64,000 bases of DNA, taken from positions 248,001 through 312,000 of the forward strand of contig NZ_CP009533.1 of the NCBI RefSeq assembly GCF_000761155.1, written 5' to 3'. Positions 10,563 to 21,207 of this stretch are shown here, one piece after another. Within the stretch, counting starts at the first letter, position 1, and each line of letters opens with the position of its first letter. The translations under genes were made by a program, and so were the position numbers. Below the pieces are notes generated by a model, which searched no databases, was not told the DNA's origin, and saw only the letters and a list, made by a program, of their open reading frames with translations. Source of the DNA: Pseudomonas rhizosphaerae (lineage in GTDB: Bacteria; Pseudomonadota; Gammaproteobacteria; Pseudomonadales; Pseudomonadaceae).

Positions 10563-11555
10563 ATGCGTCTATTGGTGTTCCTGGCCGCGCTGCTGTGCGG
10601 TCAGTGGGTTTTTGCAGCTGCGCGCTGCGATGTCGATGTTCCGCTTCAACACGCTCAACTGGCTCAGGTCAGCCTGGCCTATCAAAGTATCGGACGCACC
10701 CAGGACCCAGCACTGCTGCTGGTAATGGGGCTGGGTGGCCAGTTGATCGATTGGCCCGACGAAGTGGTCAGCGCTCTGTGCGAGCAGGGTTTTCGGGTGA
10801 TTCGCTACGACAATCGCGATGTCGGCCTGTCGACCTGGTCGCAGCCGCCGCCGGCGGTTAACCTGACCATCGAGGTGCTGCGCTACAAGCTGGGTTTTGC
10901 CGTATCGGCGCCCTACAGCCTGACCGACATGGCCGACGATGCGTTGGGCTTGATGGACACGCTGCAGGTGCAGCGCTTCCATGTGCTGGGTGCGAGCATG
11001 GGCGGGATGATTGCTCAGCACCTGGCCGATCGTGCGCCCCAGCGGGTTCAGAGCCTGACGCTGATCATGTCCAGCTCCGGTGCACCGGGCTTGCCCGAGC
11101 CGCGTCCAGCGTTGCTTCAGCTGCTGGCCAAGCGCAGCGCGCCGAGCCGGGAGTTGGCGCTGCAGCAGCAGGCTGACTTGCTGGCAGCGTTGGGGAGCCC
11201 GCAGGTCGCCGACGATCGCGCCGAGTTGCTGCACCAGGCGCAGGTGTCCTACGACCGTGCGTTCAATCCGCAAGGGGGGCAGCGGCAGATCCTGGCGATC
11301 CTGGCCGAGCCCAGCCGGGTGGCCTTGCTCAACCGCCTGCGGGTGCCGACGCTGGTGGTGCATGGCACGGCCGATCCGCTGCTGCCGGTGATGCATGGGG
11401 TGCATCTGGCGGCGCATATCAAGGGCAGCCAGTTGCGGCTGATACCGGGGTTGGCGCATCGCTTCCAGGAGGCCTTCAAGGCGCCGCTGTTGGGGGCGGT
11501 ACTGCCGTACCTGGCGCAGCAGCGGCAGCGGGAAGGGGTGTTGGCGGGGTTGTAA
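10563..11555 (+). CDS. Exported alpha/beta-fold hydrolase
   Basis: This 330-residue protein begins with a likely Sec signal peptide (MRLLVFLAALLCGQWVFAAA). The alpha/beta hydrolase fold shows the oxyanion-side motif MGLGG (about 57), the nucleophile elbow GASMGG near residues 143-148, an acid in HGTADPLL (about 270) and a catalytic His in GLAHRFQEAF (about 300). It resembles the pimeloyl-ACP methyl ester esterase-like and aclacinomycin-esterase-like hydrolases, but the substrate cannot be read from the sequence. The signal peptide predicts a periplasmic location. It stands alone, followed by a REP pair. Confidence 0.88.
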   Translation: MRLLVFLAALLCGQWVFAAARCDVDVPLQHAQLAQVSLAYQSIGRTQDPALLLVMGLGGQLIDWPDEVVSALCEQGFRVIRYDNRDVGLSTWSQPPPAVNLTIEVLRYKLGFAVSAPYSLTDMADDALGLMDTLQVQRFHVLGASMGGMIAQHLADRAPQRVQSLTLIMSSSGAPGLPEPRPALLQLLAKRSAPSRELALQQQADLLAALGSPQVADDRAELLHQAQVSYDRAFNPQGGQRQILAILAEPSRVALLNRLRVPTLVVHGTADPLLPVMHGVHLAAHIKGSQLRLIPGLAHRFQEAFKAPLLGAVLPYLAQQRQREGVLAGL

Positions 11556-11576
11556 CGGGTTTTGGGGTGTCAGGTA

Positions 11577-11662
11577 GGGCCTCTTCGCGGGCAGAGACCC
11601 GCTCCCACAAGTAAAGGCTCACTAGGTCTCTGTGGGAGCGGGTCTCTGCCCGCGAAGAGGCC
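11577..11662. repeat. Pair of inverted REP elements
   Basis: The arms 11577-11609 and 11631-11662 are near-perfect inverted copies (GGGCCTCTTCGCGGGCAG with CTGCCCGCGAAGAGGCCC, both extending to CTCCCACA/TGTGGGAG) around a 21-nt spacer. This is the Pseudomonas extragenic palindrome type. It separates the convergent hydrolase and aauR genes. A related pair lies at 18394-18474. Confidence 0.9.
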
Positions 11663-11681
11663 CGCAAGCCAACCCCATATA

Positions 11682-12997
<1,316 letters not shown>

Positions 12998-13001
<4 letters not shown>

Positions 13002-14902
13002 GGCGACTCGCTGGGCGACGCTGCCGCAAGCGGCAGGCTGAGAATGAAAGTGGTGCCACCGTCGGCCGGGTGCTCGACGGCCAGGTTGCCACCGGCGGCG
13101 GCCGCCAGGCTGGCCGACAGGGTCAGGCCAAGGCCCAGGCCGTGATCGCCGGGCTTGGTGGTGAAGAACGGTTCGAACAGGTGCTTGCGGGTCTCGACAT
13201 CGATGCCGTGGCCGTTGTCGCGCACGCGCAGGGCGTAGCGCTCACCCTCCATGCGGCCGTCCAGCCACAGCGTCGGTTCCGATGCGCCGGCGGTGGCATC
13301 CAGCGCGTTGCCGATCAGGTTGACCAGAATCTGCTCGAGACGGGTCTGGTCGATGGCCAGTTGCAGCTCGGCGCAGGTGCGTTGCACGCTCAGGTGGCTG
13401 GCCTCGATGCGGCTGGCCAGCACCTGCAGCGCACCGTCCAGGGCCTTGCCCAGGCTGGCCTGACCCTTGTCGTCGCCACGCCGAGCGAAGGAGCGCAGGC
13501 TGGCGGTGATACGCCCCATGCGGTCGATCAGTTCATTCATGGTGCTCAGGTTGGTGCTGGCCGTGTCCAGCGCACCGCGCTCCAGAAAGCGCACGGTGTT
13601 GCCCGACAGGGTGCGCAGCGCTGCCAGCGGCTGGTTGAGCTCGTGGGCGATGCTGGTCGACATCTGCCCGATGGCGGCCAGCTTGCCTGCCTGGACCAGC
13701 TCGTCCTGCGCCTTGCGCAGGGTTTCCTCGGCCTGGCGGCGCTCCCGAATCTGGCCCTTGAGGCGTTCGTTGCTGGCACGCAGGTCCTGGGTGCGCTCGG
13801 CGATGCGCCGTTCCAGATGGCTGTTGGCCTGTTCCAGGGCTTCACGGGCGGCCAGGCGGGTGGCCAGGACCTTGCGCCGTTCGTTCCAGGCGATCAGCAG
13901 AAATGCCAGCAAGGCAAAGGCCACGGCCACCAGCACGCCCTGGACGATGGCTTCGTGCCGCAGTTCCTGCATGGACGTCAACAGGGTGAAGCGCCAGGGC
14001 GTGTCGGCCAGGCGCCGCGACTGCGACAGGTAGGTGACGTTGATGTCCTTGCCCGGCTTGTCGGTGTGGGTGGCGAAGGTGAGCAGCTCCACGCCGTCGG
14101 CCAGGCGCTGACGGGCCAGGGGTTCGAGCTCGTTGAGCGGCCACCAGTAATACTGCAGGCTGCGCGCCAGGCGTTCCTTGATTTCCGGGGTCAGCGGGCG
14201 CACCGATTTCAACCGCCGCGCCGGATCGCTGGAAAGGATGATGATGCCGTTCTCGTCGCTGACGAAGGCCTCCAGGCGCGCTTTCTGCCAGCGTTCCTCG
14301 AGGGCCTCCAGGCGCACCTTGATCACGGCCACGCCGATCAACTTGCCGTGTTCTTCCAGGCCATGGGCGAGGAAGTAGCCTGGCTCGCCGGTGGTGCTGC
14401 CGATGCCGTAGAAACGGCCGGGCTGGCCGCGGATCGCTGCCTGGAAGTAACCGCGAAAAGACAGGTCTTCGCCGAGAAAACTGTCGGCATCGCGCCAGTT
14501 GCTGGTGGCCTGCACGCGGCCGGTGGTGTCGAGCACATAGATGGCGCGGCTGCGGCTGCGCCGGTTCAGGCCTTCCAGGTAGTCGTTGACCGCTTGGCGA
14601 TGTTCGCCGTCGGGGTCGTTGAGCAGGGTCGAGACGCTGTCTTCGAGCTCCAGCAGGCTGGGCAGGTAGGTGTACTTGGTGATTTCGCTTTCGACCGCAC
14701 GCGCGTGCAGTTCGAGCTGCCGCTCGCCGTTCTCGGACAGGGCACGAATACTGTTGTGCTCGCTGACCAGAAAGCCCACGTAGCCCAGGCCCAGCGTCAA
14801 CAGCAGGATCAATGGCGGCAGGAACAGTTGGCGAATCAGGCGGGGCTTCACGATCAGGTCAGGCTTTGTGGCGGGCAGGCATTTCATCACAGTCGCCTTC
14901 AA
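12998..14902 (-). CDS. aauS: Sensor histidine kinase AauS
   Basis: The 634-residue membrane kinase has TM1 at about 25-47 (LFLPPLILLLTLGLGYVGFL), a periplasmic dCache-type sensor of roughly 270 residues, TM2 near 322-340 (VAVAFALLAFLLIAW), a coiled-coil linker, the H-box SIAHELNQPLAAL (His near 417) and an HATPase domain with NLIGNALDA and GLGLGLTL motifs. The DctB-like build and the neighbouring aat genes support sensing of glutamate or aspartate and phosphorylation of AauR. It starts 48 bp after aatP stops, with a strong hairpin between. Confidence 0.92.
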
Positions 14903-14912
14903 GCAGCCAGCG

Positions 14913-14942
14913 TCCCGCGCCCGACAGTGCGGGCGCGGGACG
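14913..14942 (-). terminator. Hairpin between aatP and aauS
   Basis: A perfect 12-bp, very GC-rich stem (GTCCCGCGCCCG 14913-14924; CGGGCGCGGGAC 14931-14942) with a 6-nt loop fills the aatP-aauS gap. There is no T-run, so partial termination or protection of the aat mRNA 3' end is more likely than a full stop. Confidence 0.6.
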
Positions 14943-14950
14943 GCCGGTCA

Positions 14951-15685
14951 TCAGTGCTGCAGGATCTTGGCGAGGAATTGCTGGGCGCGGTCGGAGCGCG
15001 CGCTGACATCGCCGAAGAACTCTTCCTTGGGGCAGTCTTCGACGATCTGTCCCTGGTCCATGAAGATCACCCGGTTGGCAACCTTGCGCGCGAAGCCCAT
15101 CTCGTGGGTCACGCACATCATGGTCATGCCTTCGTGGGCCAGTTGCACCATCACGTCGAGCACTTCGTTGACCATTTCCGGGTCGAGCGCCGAAGTCGGC
15201 TCGTCGAACAGCATGACTACCGGATCCATCGCCAGCGCACGGGCGATCGCCACACGCTGCTGCTGGCCACCGGACAGTTGGCCGGGGTGCTTGTGCGCGT
15301 GGGCCGACAAGCCGACGCGTTCGAGCAGTTGCAGGCCCTTTTTCGTGGCTTCTTCCTTGCTGCGGCCCAGCACCTTGATCTGCGCGATAGTCAGGTTTTC
15401 GGTGATGGTCAGGTGCGGAAACAGCTCGAAATGCTGGAACACCATGCCCACTCGCGAGCGCAGCTTGGGCAGGTTGGTCTTGGGGTCGGCAATGGAGGTG
15501 CCGTCGACCACGATGTCGCCCTTCTGGAAAGGCTCCAGGGCATTCACGCACTTGATCAGGGTCGACTTGCCCGAACCCGAGGGCCCGCACACCACGACCA
15601 CTTCGCCTTTCTTGACCTCGGTGCTGCAATCGGTGAGCACCTGGAAGTCGCCATACCACTTGTTGATGTTCTTGATGGAGATCAT
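14951..15685 (-). CDS. aatP: Acidic amino acid ABC transporter ATPase AatP
   Basis: The 244-residue polar amino acid ABC ATPase starts at [12 protein letters not shown]; the ATG overlaps the aatM stop by 4 bp. Walker [10 protein letters not shown] is at about 33-41, the signature [15 protein letters not shown] follows at about 135-150, Walker B is [15 protein letters not shown] and the H-loop is CVTHEMGFA. It energises the AatQM permease. Gene order J-Q-M-P equals the P. putida aat operon (gltIJKL-like) for glutamate/aspartate. Confidence 0.95.
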   Translation of the reverse strand: MISIKNINKWYGDFQVLTDCSTEVKKGEVVVVCGPSGSGKSTLIKCVNALEPFQKGDIVVDGTSIADPKTNLPKLRSRVGMVFQHFELFPHLTITENLTIAQIKVLGRSKEEATKKGLQLLERVGLSAHAHKHPGQLSGGQQQRVAIARALAMDPVVMLFDEPTSALDPEMVNEVLDVMVQLAHEGMTMMCVTHEMGFARKVANRVIFMDQGQIVEDCPKEEFFGDVSARSDRAQQFLAKILQH

Positions 15686-16350
15686 ACGGCTAACCTTTTT
15701 TGCAGACGCTTGACCAGAAGGGAGGCGCTGAAACTGATGACGAAGTACACCACGCCGGCGAAGATCAGGAACTCGTTGGCCCGACCGATGATGTCGCCGC
15801 TGGCACGCGCCGAGTTGAGGAAGTCCACCAGGCCGACGGTGTAGACCAGCGAGGTGTCCTGGAACAGGATGATGCTTTGCTGCAGCAGCAGCGGGGTCAT
15901 CTTGCGGAACGCCTGGGGCAGGATGATCAGGCGCATGGTCTGGCCGTAGTTCATGCCCAGGGCTTGCGCGGCGCCCATCTGGCCCTTGGAAATGGACTGC
16001 ACGCCGGCGCGCACGATTTCGCAGAAGTACGCCGCCTCGAACATCATGAAGGCCACCAGGCACGAGGTGAAGGCGCCCACGGGGGTGTCTTCGCCGGTGA
16101 TCCAGCGCAGCACGAAGGGCACCGCCAGGTAGAACCAGGTGATCACCAGCAGCAACGGGATGGAACGGAAGTAGTTGACGTAGGCACCGGCGAAGCGCGA
16201 CAGCAGCTTGTTCGACGACAGGCGCATCAGCGCCAGCACGGTGCCCAGCGCGATGCCGCCGATGACGCCCAGCACCATCAGCTGCAGGGTCATGACCATG
16301 CCGTTCCACATGCCCGGCAGGGCCGGAACGATTCCACTGAAGTCCATCAT
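15682..16350 (-). CDS. aatM: Acidic amino acid ABC permease AatM
   Basis: The 222-residue inner-membrane permease of the HisM/GltK class has several hydrophobic helices and the EAA loop ([26 protein letters not shown]) that contacts the ATPase. ATGA overlaps of 4 bp join it to aatQ upstream and aatP downstream, indicating coupled translation. Substrate assignment comes from the operon. Confidence 0.94.
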   Translation of the reverse strand: MMDFSGIVPALPGMWNGMVMTLQLMVLGVIGGIALGTVLALMRLSSNKLLSRFAGAYVNYFRSIPLLLVITWFYLAVPFVLRWITGEDTPVGAFTSCLVAFMMFEAAYFCEIVRAGVQSISKGQMGAAQALGMNYGQTMRLIILPQAFRKMTPLLLQQSIILFQDTSLVYTVGLVDFLNSARASGDIIGRANEFLIFAGVVYFVISFSASLLVKRLQKRLAV

Positions 16351-17093
16351 TTACCTCCCAGGGAGATCAGCCCAGGCACGGCGAGCTTGCGCTCGAACAT
16401 GCGCATCAACAGCATCAGGCTCATGTTCAGGGTGAAGTAGATCAGCGTGGCCAGGGTGAACGCCTCGAACAGATTGGCCGAGAACTCCGCGGTCTGCTTG
16501 GTTTGCGCCAGCAGCTCCATCAGGCCGATCAACGAGGCCACCGACGAGTTCTTGAACACGTTGAGGAACTCGGAGGTGAGCGGCGGAATGATGATGCGGT
16601 AGGCCTGGGGCAGCAGCACGTTCCAGTAGATCTGCGACAGGCTGAAACCCATCGCCCGGGCGGCCGATTCCTGGCCGCGCGGCAGTGCCTGGATACCGGT
16701 ACGCACCTGCTCGCAGACCCGTGCGGCGGTGAACAGGCCCAGGCAGACCACCACGCTCAGGAACGCCGAGGTGGTCGGATTGAGGTCCTGCTTGTACCAC
16801 TCCTGCATCCCTTCGGGCAGCAGGTCGGGTACCAGGAAATACCAGATGAACAGCTGCACCAGCAGCGGCACATTGCGGAACAGCTCGACGTAGCAGGTCG
16901 CGATACCCGAGACCCAGCGGCTCGGTACGGTGCGCATGACACCCAGCACGGAGCCCAGCAGCAGGGCGATGATCCAGGCGACCACGGCAATGGCGATGGT
17001 CCAGCCCAGGCCGGAGATGTACCAATCCAGGTAGATCTCGCTGCCGACGCCAGTGGACTTGAAGAAGACGCTCCAGTCCCAGTTGTAATTCAT
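16347..17093 (-). CDS. aatQ: Acidic amino acid ABC permease AatQ
   Basis: The 248-residue permease pairs with AatM. It has an extended N-terminal region ahead of the first helix ([22 protein letters not shown]) and the EAA loop [25 protein letters not shown]. Polar amino acid permeases of the GltJ class share this layout. A strong hairpin lies just upstream, between it and aatJ, so it is probably made at lower levels than the binding protein. Confidence 0.94.
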   Translation of the reverse strand: MNYNWDWSVFFKSTGVGSEIYLDWYISGLGWTIAIAVVAWIIALLLGSVLGVMRTVPSRWVSGIATCYVELFRNVPLLVQLFIWYFLVPDLLPEGMQEWYKQDLNPTTSAFLSVVVCLGLFTAARVCEQVRTGIQALPRGQESAARAMGFSLSQIYWNVLLPQAYRIIIPPLTSEFLNVFKNSSVASLIGLMELLAQTKQTAEFSANLFEAFTLATLIYFTLNMSLMLLMRMFERKLAVPGLISLGGK

Positions 17094-17129
17094 GGGGAAT
17101 ACCCCTCGGAAATTGATTCACGGGCACAG

Positions 17130-17167
17130 GTTTTCACTCGAACGCCGGCTGGCGTTCGAGTGAAAAC
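17130..17167 (-). terminator. Perfect 17-bp hairpin between aatJ and aatQ
   Basis: GTTTTCACTCGAACGCC (17130-17146) and its exact complement (17151-17167) enclose a GGCT tetraloop. Such hairpins after binding-protein genes usually stabilise the upstream mRNA or end part of the transcripts, giving more binding protein than permease. The minus-strand arm ends in AAAAC rather than a T-run. Confidence 0.75.
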
Positions 17168-17177
17168 AGGGTGGTGC

Positions 17178-18095
17178 TTACGACTTCTTGTCGGGAGCCG
17201 GCTTGTCGTTGGGGTTGGCGATCAGTGCCTTGAGCTCGTCGCTCATGGGGAAGCCCAGGTTAAGGCCCTTTGGCGGGATTGGCTGGTTGAACCACTTGTC
17301 GTAGATGCCGTTGATGTCGCCGGAGGCATAGGTGGCCTTGATGGCGTCGTCGACCGCTTTCTTGAACGGCTCGTCGCCCTTGCGCACCATGCAGCCATAG
17401 ATTTCATAGGACTGCGGGGTGCCAGTGACTTCCCAGTCGGTCGGCTTCTTGGCCTTGGCCATTTCGCCGGCGAGCAGGGCGTCGTCCATCATGAACGCCA
17501 CAGCGCGGCCCGACTCGAGCATCTGGAACGACTCGCCGTGGTCCTTGGCCGAAACGATGTTCATGCCCATCTGCTTGTCGGCGTTCATCGACTTGAGGAT
17601 GCGCTCGGAGGTGGTGCCGGCGGTGGTGACGACGTTCTTGCCTTTCAGGTCGTCGAAATCCTTGTAGGACGAATCTTTCTTGCTCAGCAGACGGGTGCCG
17701 ATCTCGAAGATGCCAACGGAAAAGTCGACTTGCTGGGCGCGTTCGGCGTTGTTGGTGGTGGAGCCGCATTCCAGGTCGATGGTGCCGTTCTGCACCAGTG
17801 GGATACGGGTCTGCGAGGTCACCAGGTTGTATTTCACCTTCAGGTCGGGCATGTCGAGGTCCTTTTTCAGGGCCTCGACCACCTTGAGCTGGATGTCGTG
17901 CGAGTAGCCGACCGGCTTGCCGGACGCATCGGCGATGTACGAGAAGGGGATGGAGGCGTCACGGTGACCGAGGGTGATGGTGCCCGAATCCTTGATTTTC
18001 TTCAGGGTGCCGGTGAGTTCGGCGGCCAATGCTGGAGTACTGATCAGCGCGGCGGCAATGGCGGCGCTCAGGAGTTTTGGAACGATACGCATCAT
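17178..18095 (-). CDS. aatJ: Periplasmic glutamate/aspartate-binding protein AatJ
   Basis: The 305-residue solute-binding protein (SBP family 3, GltI-like) has a Sec signal peptide (RIVPKLLSAAIAAALISTPALA, cut before AELTG). The family signature GTITLGHRDASIPFSYI and the ECGSTTNNAERAQQVDFS segment typical of glutamate/aspartate binders are present. Two adjacent ATGs exist; the GAGGA element is better spaced for the second (18092). The gene heads the aat operon behind a sigma54 promoter and AauR site. Confidence 0.94.
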   Translation of the reverse strand: MMRIVPKLLSAAIAAALISTPALAAELTGTLKKIKDSGTITLGHRDASIPFSYIADASGKPVGYSHDIQLKVVEALKKDLDMPDLKVKYNLVTSQTRIPLVQNGTIDLECGSTTNNAERAQQVDFSVGIFEIGTRLLSKKDSSYKDFDDLKGKNVVTTAGTTSERILKSMNADKQMGMNIVSAKDHGESFQMLESGRAVAFMMDDALLAGEMAKAKKPTDWEVTGTPQSYEIYGCMVRKGDEPFKKAVDDAIKATYASGDINGIYDKWFNQPIPPKGLNLGFPMSDELKALIANPNDKPAPDKKS

Positions 18096-18192
18096 GAATC
18101 CTCGACTTTGTTTTTTTTATCGAGCCCGCAGGCCCTCGGGGTACGGCGAAGTCCGGAGGCTGGGTAAGCGCCGGTTTCGTTGAAGAGTGTAG

Positions 18193-18208
18193 AGCATGAG
18201 TCGTGCCA
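18193..18208 (-). promoter_or_regulatory. Sigma54 (-24/-12) promoter of aatJ
   Basis: Read on the minus strand the element is TGGCACG-ACTC-ATGCT, one base from the sigma54 consensus TGGCACG-N4-TTGCT, with correct GG/GC spacing. Transcription would start near 18181, about 85 nt before aatJ. It fits an NtrC-class activator (AauR) encoded in the same locus. Confidence 0.8.
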
Positions 18209-18285
18209 AGGCGGGGGAAGTGGCTAACAGGCAGGCTGGCTGGGGCGGCCGGGCAGAGAGTAGGGCATCAGGGTTGAGAGTCTCG

Positions 18286-18299
18286 TTCGGAAATCCGAA
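18286..18299. promoter_or_regulatory. AauR binding site
   Basis: TTCGG-AAAT-CCGAA is an exact match to the palindrome TTCGG-N4-CCGAA reported for AauR in P. putida. It lies about 80-90 bp upstream of the aatJ -24 element, the usual enhancer distance for a sigma54 activator. Confidence 0.8.
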
Positions 18300-18340
18300 T
18301 ATCCAAGGGCGCCATGGACGGATTTCCGAGTCGCTGCAAG

Positions 18341-18474
18341 CATTCGCAGGCAGAGCGCTCGCCGCCCGCCCAGCTCCCACAGGTGAGACATAAGCATTCG
18401 CGGGCAGAGCCCGCTCCCACAGGGATAGCGGTGCCCGCGGTCCTTGTGGGAGCGGGCTCTGCCCGCGAAGAGGC
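18341..18474. repeat. REP pair plus a degenerate REP arm
   Basis: 18394-18421 and 18445-18474 form an inverted REP pair of the same type as at 11577 (GCGGGCAGAGCCCGCTCCCACA and its complement). A decayed arm precedes it at 18341-18383. The pair lies between gudD and the aat promoter. Apart from the AauR site, the promoter and these repeats, 18209-18494 holds nothing recognisable. Confidence 0.85.
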
Positions 18475-18494
18475 TTTTAGATCAGCCCCAAAAC

Positions 18495-19769
18495 TCAAAA
18501 CCTCGGCTTCACCGCCTTCCAATCAGGCTTATACCTAGCCATCTGCCGCACGTCGTCCCGTGAACGAATCCCGCAGCGCAGGAACTGCTCGTGCAGCATG
18601 CCCAACTGGTCGCGATCCAGCTCCAGACCCAACCCAGGGGTGGTGTTGATCTTCACGCAGCCATTAACGATCGGCAGCTTGCCGCCCTTGATCACTTCTT
18701 CGTCCGGCTCTTGCCACGGATAGTGGGTATCACAGGCGTAATCCAGGTTCGGCACCGACGCCGCCACATGGGCCATGGCCATCAGGCTGATGCCCAGGTG
18801 CGAGTTCGAGTGCATGGACACGCCCAGCCCCCAGGTCTGGCACATGCTCGCCAGCACCTGGGTGTCACGCAGACCGCCCCAGTAATGGTGATCGGCGAGC
18901 ACGATCTGCACACTGTTGCGCTCGACGCTGCGGCGGAATTCGGCAAAATCGGTCACCACCATGTTGGTCGCCAGGGGCAGCCCGGTGCGCTTGTGCAGCT
19001 GGGCCATGTCGTCCAGGCCGGGGCAGGGGTCCTCGTAGTACTGCAGGCTGTCTCCCAGCAACTCGGCCATCCTGATCGACGTCTCCAGCGACCAGTTGCC
19101 GTTGGGGTCGATGCGCAGGGGATGGTCGGGAAAGGCCTTCTTCAGCGCCAGAATGCAGGCCACTTCACGCTCGGGTTCCAGGGTCCCGGCCTTGAGCTTG
19201 ATGCTCTTGAAACCGTACTGCTCGATCATGCGCCGGGCCTGGCCGACGATCTGCTCCTCGTTCAACGCCTCGCCCCAGTTGTCTGCAGCGTAGGGCGACT
19301 CGACGTGCTCGGCGTACTTGAAGAACAGGTAGGCGCTGAAAGGCACTTCATCGCGCACCGCACCGCCGAGCAGGTCGATCAGTGGCCGATTCAGCGACCG
19401 CGCCTGAAGATCGAGCAGCGCCACTTCGAAAGCCGAGTAGGCATTGGTAACGGCTTTGCTGGCATGGGAGCCGGGCGCCAGTTCGGCGCCGCTCACGTTG
19501 GCCGGCTTGTGCCGGGCCACCGTGCTGGCGACGATCTGGCGCAAGCCGTTCAGGTTGAACGGGTCCAGGCCCGGCAATTGGTCCTTGATGGCCATCTGGA
19601 TGGCCAGGGCCGGGGCATCGCCGTAGCTTTCGCCCAGGCCGACGTAGCCGTTGTCGCTCTCCACTTCGATGATCGAGCGCAAGGCATAGGGTTCGTGGAT
19701 GCCGCTGGCATTGAGCAGTGGCGGGTCGCGGAAGGCGATGGGGGTGACGGTGACACGTTTGATCTTCAC
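18495..19769 (-). CDS. gudD: Glucarate dehydratase-type enolase superfamily enzyme
   Basis: With a GTG start (GGAG 8 nt upstream) the product has 424 residues; the frame is open further upstream but that part is not family-like. The N-terminal capping domain is followed by the barrel with the SIKLKAG Lys-x-Lys base (about 205), metal ligands in RIDPNGNW, YYEDPCPG and ATNMVVTDF, and the His/Asn segment MHSNSHLGIS typical of glucarate dehydratases. It would convert D-glucarate to 5-dehydro-4-deoxy-D-glucarate. The adjoining MFS permease and LysR regulator support sugar-diacid use. A galactarate or related specificity cannot be excluded. Confidence 0.85.
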   Translation of the reverse strand: MKIKRVTVTPIAFRDPPLLNASGIHEPYALRSIIEVESDNGYVGLGESYGDAPALAIQMAIKDQLPGLDPFNLNGLRQIVASTVARHKPANVSGAELAPGSHASKAVTNAYSAFEVALLDLQARSLNRPLIDLLGGAVRDEVPFSAYLFFKYAEHVESPYAADNWGEALNEEQIVGQARRMIEQYGFKSIKLKAGTLEPEREVACILALKKAFPDHPLRIDPNGNWSLETSIRMAELLGDSLQYYEDPCPGLDDMAQLHKRTGLPLATNMVVTDFAEFRRSVERNSVQIVLADHHYWGGLRDTQVLASMCQTWGLGVSMHSNSHLGISLMAMAHVAASVPNLDYACDTHYPWQEPDEEVIKGGKLPIVNGCVKINTTPGLGLELDRDQLGMLHEQFLRCGIRSRDDVRQMARYKPDWKAVKPRF

Positions 19770-19790
19770 AGGCGTTCTCCTCGGTATGCA

Positions 19791-19808
19791 GGCCCGCCGC
19801 AGCGGGCC
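19791..19808 (-). repeat. Hairpin between gudP and gudD
   Basis: A perfect 7-bp stem (GGCCCGC 19791-19797; GCGGGCC 19802-19808) with a 4-nt loop sits in the 61-bp gap. With no T-run it is more likely an mRNA stability or processing element inside the gudP-gudD transcript. Confidence 0.4.
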
Positions 19809-19830
19809 GTTCCTTGTGGGGGCGCGGCGG

Positions 19831-21168
19831 TCAGTGCGCGGCGGCGGGTTGCAGTGGCTTGTCATCGGGCTTGTGCCCGCGCGGCCGGGTACGGGCGAAG
19901 AACACCACGATTGCGGCCAGCACCGAGGTGGCGGCCAGACCGTACAGGCCGCCCTGGATCGAGCCGGTCTTCTCTTCCAAAAAGCCGAACACGGTGGGCG
20001 CGACGAAGCCGCCCAGGTTGCCCACCGAATTGATCAGCGCCAGCACGGCGGCGGCGATCCGGGCGTCCAGATAGGCCTGGGGGATGGGCCAGAACAGGGC
20101 CGAGGCTGCCTTGAAACCCACCGCGGCAAAACAGATCGCGACGAAGGCGAACACCGGCCCGCCGTAGGTCGACATGAACATGCCAGCGGCTGCGATCAGC
20201 AGCGTCGTCGCCACCCATGCCTGCTGATGCTTGAAGCGCGCAGCCAGTGCGGCGAAGCCATACATGGCGGCAATCGAGATGATCCAGGGAATGGAGTTGA
20301 ACAGACCCACTTCGAAGTCGGACACGTTGCCCATCTTCTTGATCATGCTCGGCAGCCAGAACGTAGCGCCGTAGATGGTCAGCGCCACCGAAAAGAAGAT
20401 GAAGCAGAACACCAGGATCTGCGTGTCGGCGAGCAGCTTGAAGATCGATGGCTTGACCACGTGCTCGGCTTCGCGGGCACGCTGCTCCTCGGCGATTACC
20501 CCGCTCAGGGTCGTCTGCTCGGCAGGGGTGAGCCACTTGGCCTCATGGATGTGCGATTGCAGCCAGTAGTAGACGAACCCGCACAGCGCCACCGAGGCGC
20601 CGCCTTCGATCAGGAACATCCACTGCCAGCCATGCAGGCCCAGCCCGGTCACGCTCAGCAGGGCGCCGGTGATCGGGCCGGAGATGATCGAGGCGATCGC
20701 CGAGCCACTGAGGAAGATCGCCATGGCCTTGCCGCGTTCGCTGGCCGGCAACCACTGGGTAAAGTAGTAGAGCACGCCGGGATAGAAGCCCGCCTCGGTG
20801 ACCCCGAGCAGGAAGCGCATGACGTAGAAGCTGGTTTCACCCTGGACGAACGCCATGCCCATGGCCACCAGGCCCCAGGTGAACATGATCCGGGTCAACC
20901 AGGCGCGCGCGCCGAAGCGCTGCAGAAGCATGTTGGAAGGCACTTCGAACAGCGCATAGCCGACGAAGAACAGCCCTGCACCCAAACCGTAGGCCGCCGC
21001 GCCAATGCCCAGGTCGGTTTCCATGTGGGTACGGACGAAACCGATGTTCACCCGGTCAATGTAATTGACGATGAACATCACGACGAAGAGTGGCAGCACA
21101 TGCCGTTTGACCTTGGCCACCGCGCTGGCAAGCACGCTGGGGTCGATGGCACCGGATTGAACGTTCAA
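19831..21168 (-). CDS. gudP: MFS sugar-acid permease (anion:cation symporter family), probable glucarate transporter
   Basis: The 445-residue, 12-helix transporter belongs to the ACS branch of the MFS (VNYIDRVNIGFV near residue 35, MRFLLGVTEAGFYPGVLYYFTQWLP near 115). It appears to start with TTG behind a CGGAG element. It lies upstream of gudD on the same strand, so uptake of glucarate or galactarate is likely. Substrate is inferred from the neighbourhood. Confidence 0.85.
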   Translation of the reverse strand: MNVQSGAIDPSVLASAVAKVKRHVLPLFVVMFIVNYIDRVNIGFVRTHMETDLGIGAAAYGLGAGLFFVGYALFEVPSNMLLQRFGARAWLTRIMFTWGLVAMGMAFVQGETSFYVMRFLLGVTEAGFYPGVLYYFTQWLPASERGKAMAIFLSGSAIASIISGPITGALLSVTGLGLHGWQWMFLIEGGASVALCGFVYYWLQSHIHEAKWLTPAEQTTLSGVIAEEQRAREAEHVVKPSIFKLLADTQILVFCFIFFSVALTIYGATFWLPSMIKKMGNVSDFEVGLFNSIPWIISIAAMYGFAALAARFKHQQAWVATTLLIAAAGMFMSTYGGPVFAFVAICFAAVGFKAASALFWPIPQAYLDARIAAAVLALINSVGNLGGFVAPTVFGFLEEKTGSIQGGLYGLAATSVLAAIVVFFARTRPRGHKPDDKPLQPAAAH

Positions 21169-21207
21169 GGGCGACTCCGATCGTTATTTTTTTAGGAGGG
21201 CTCGATC

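Noticed and set aside
13070..15844. A 924-codon open frame antisense to aauS and aatP
   Set aside because: It mirrors strongly coding genes of high GC content; the translation is rich in Gln, His and Gly without domain similarity, and it has no ribosome-binding site.
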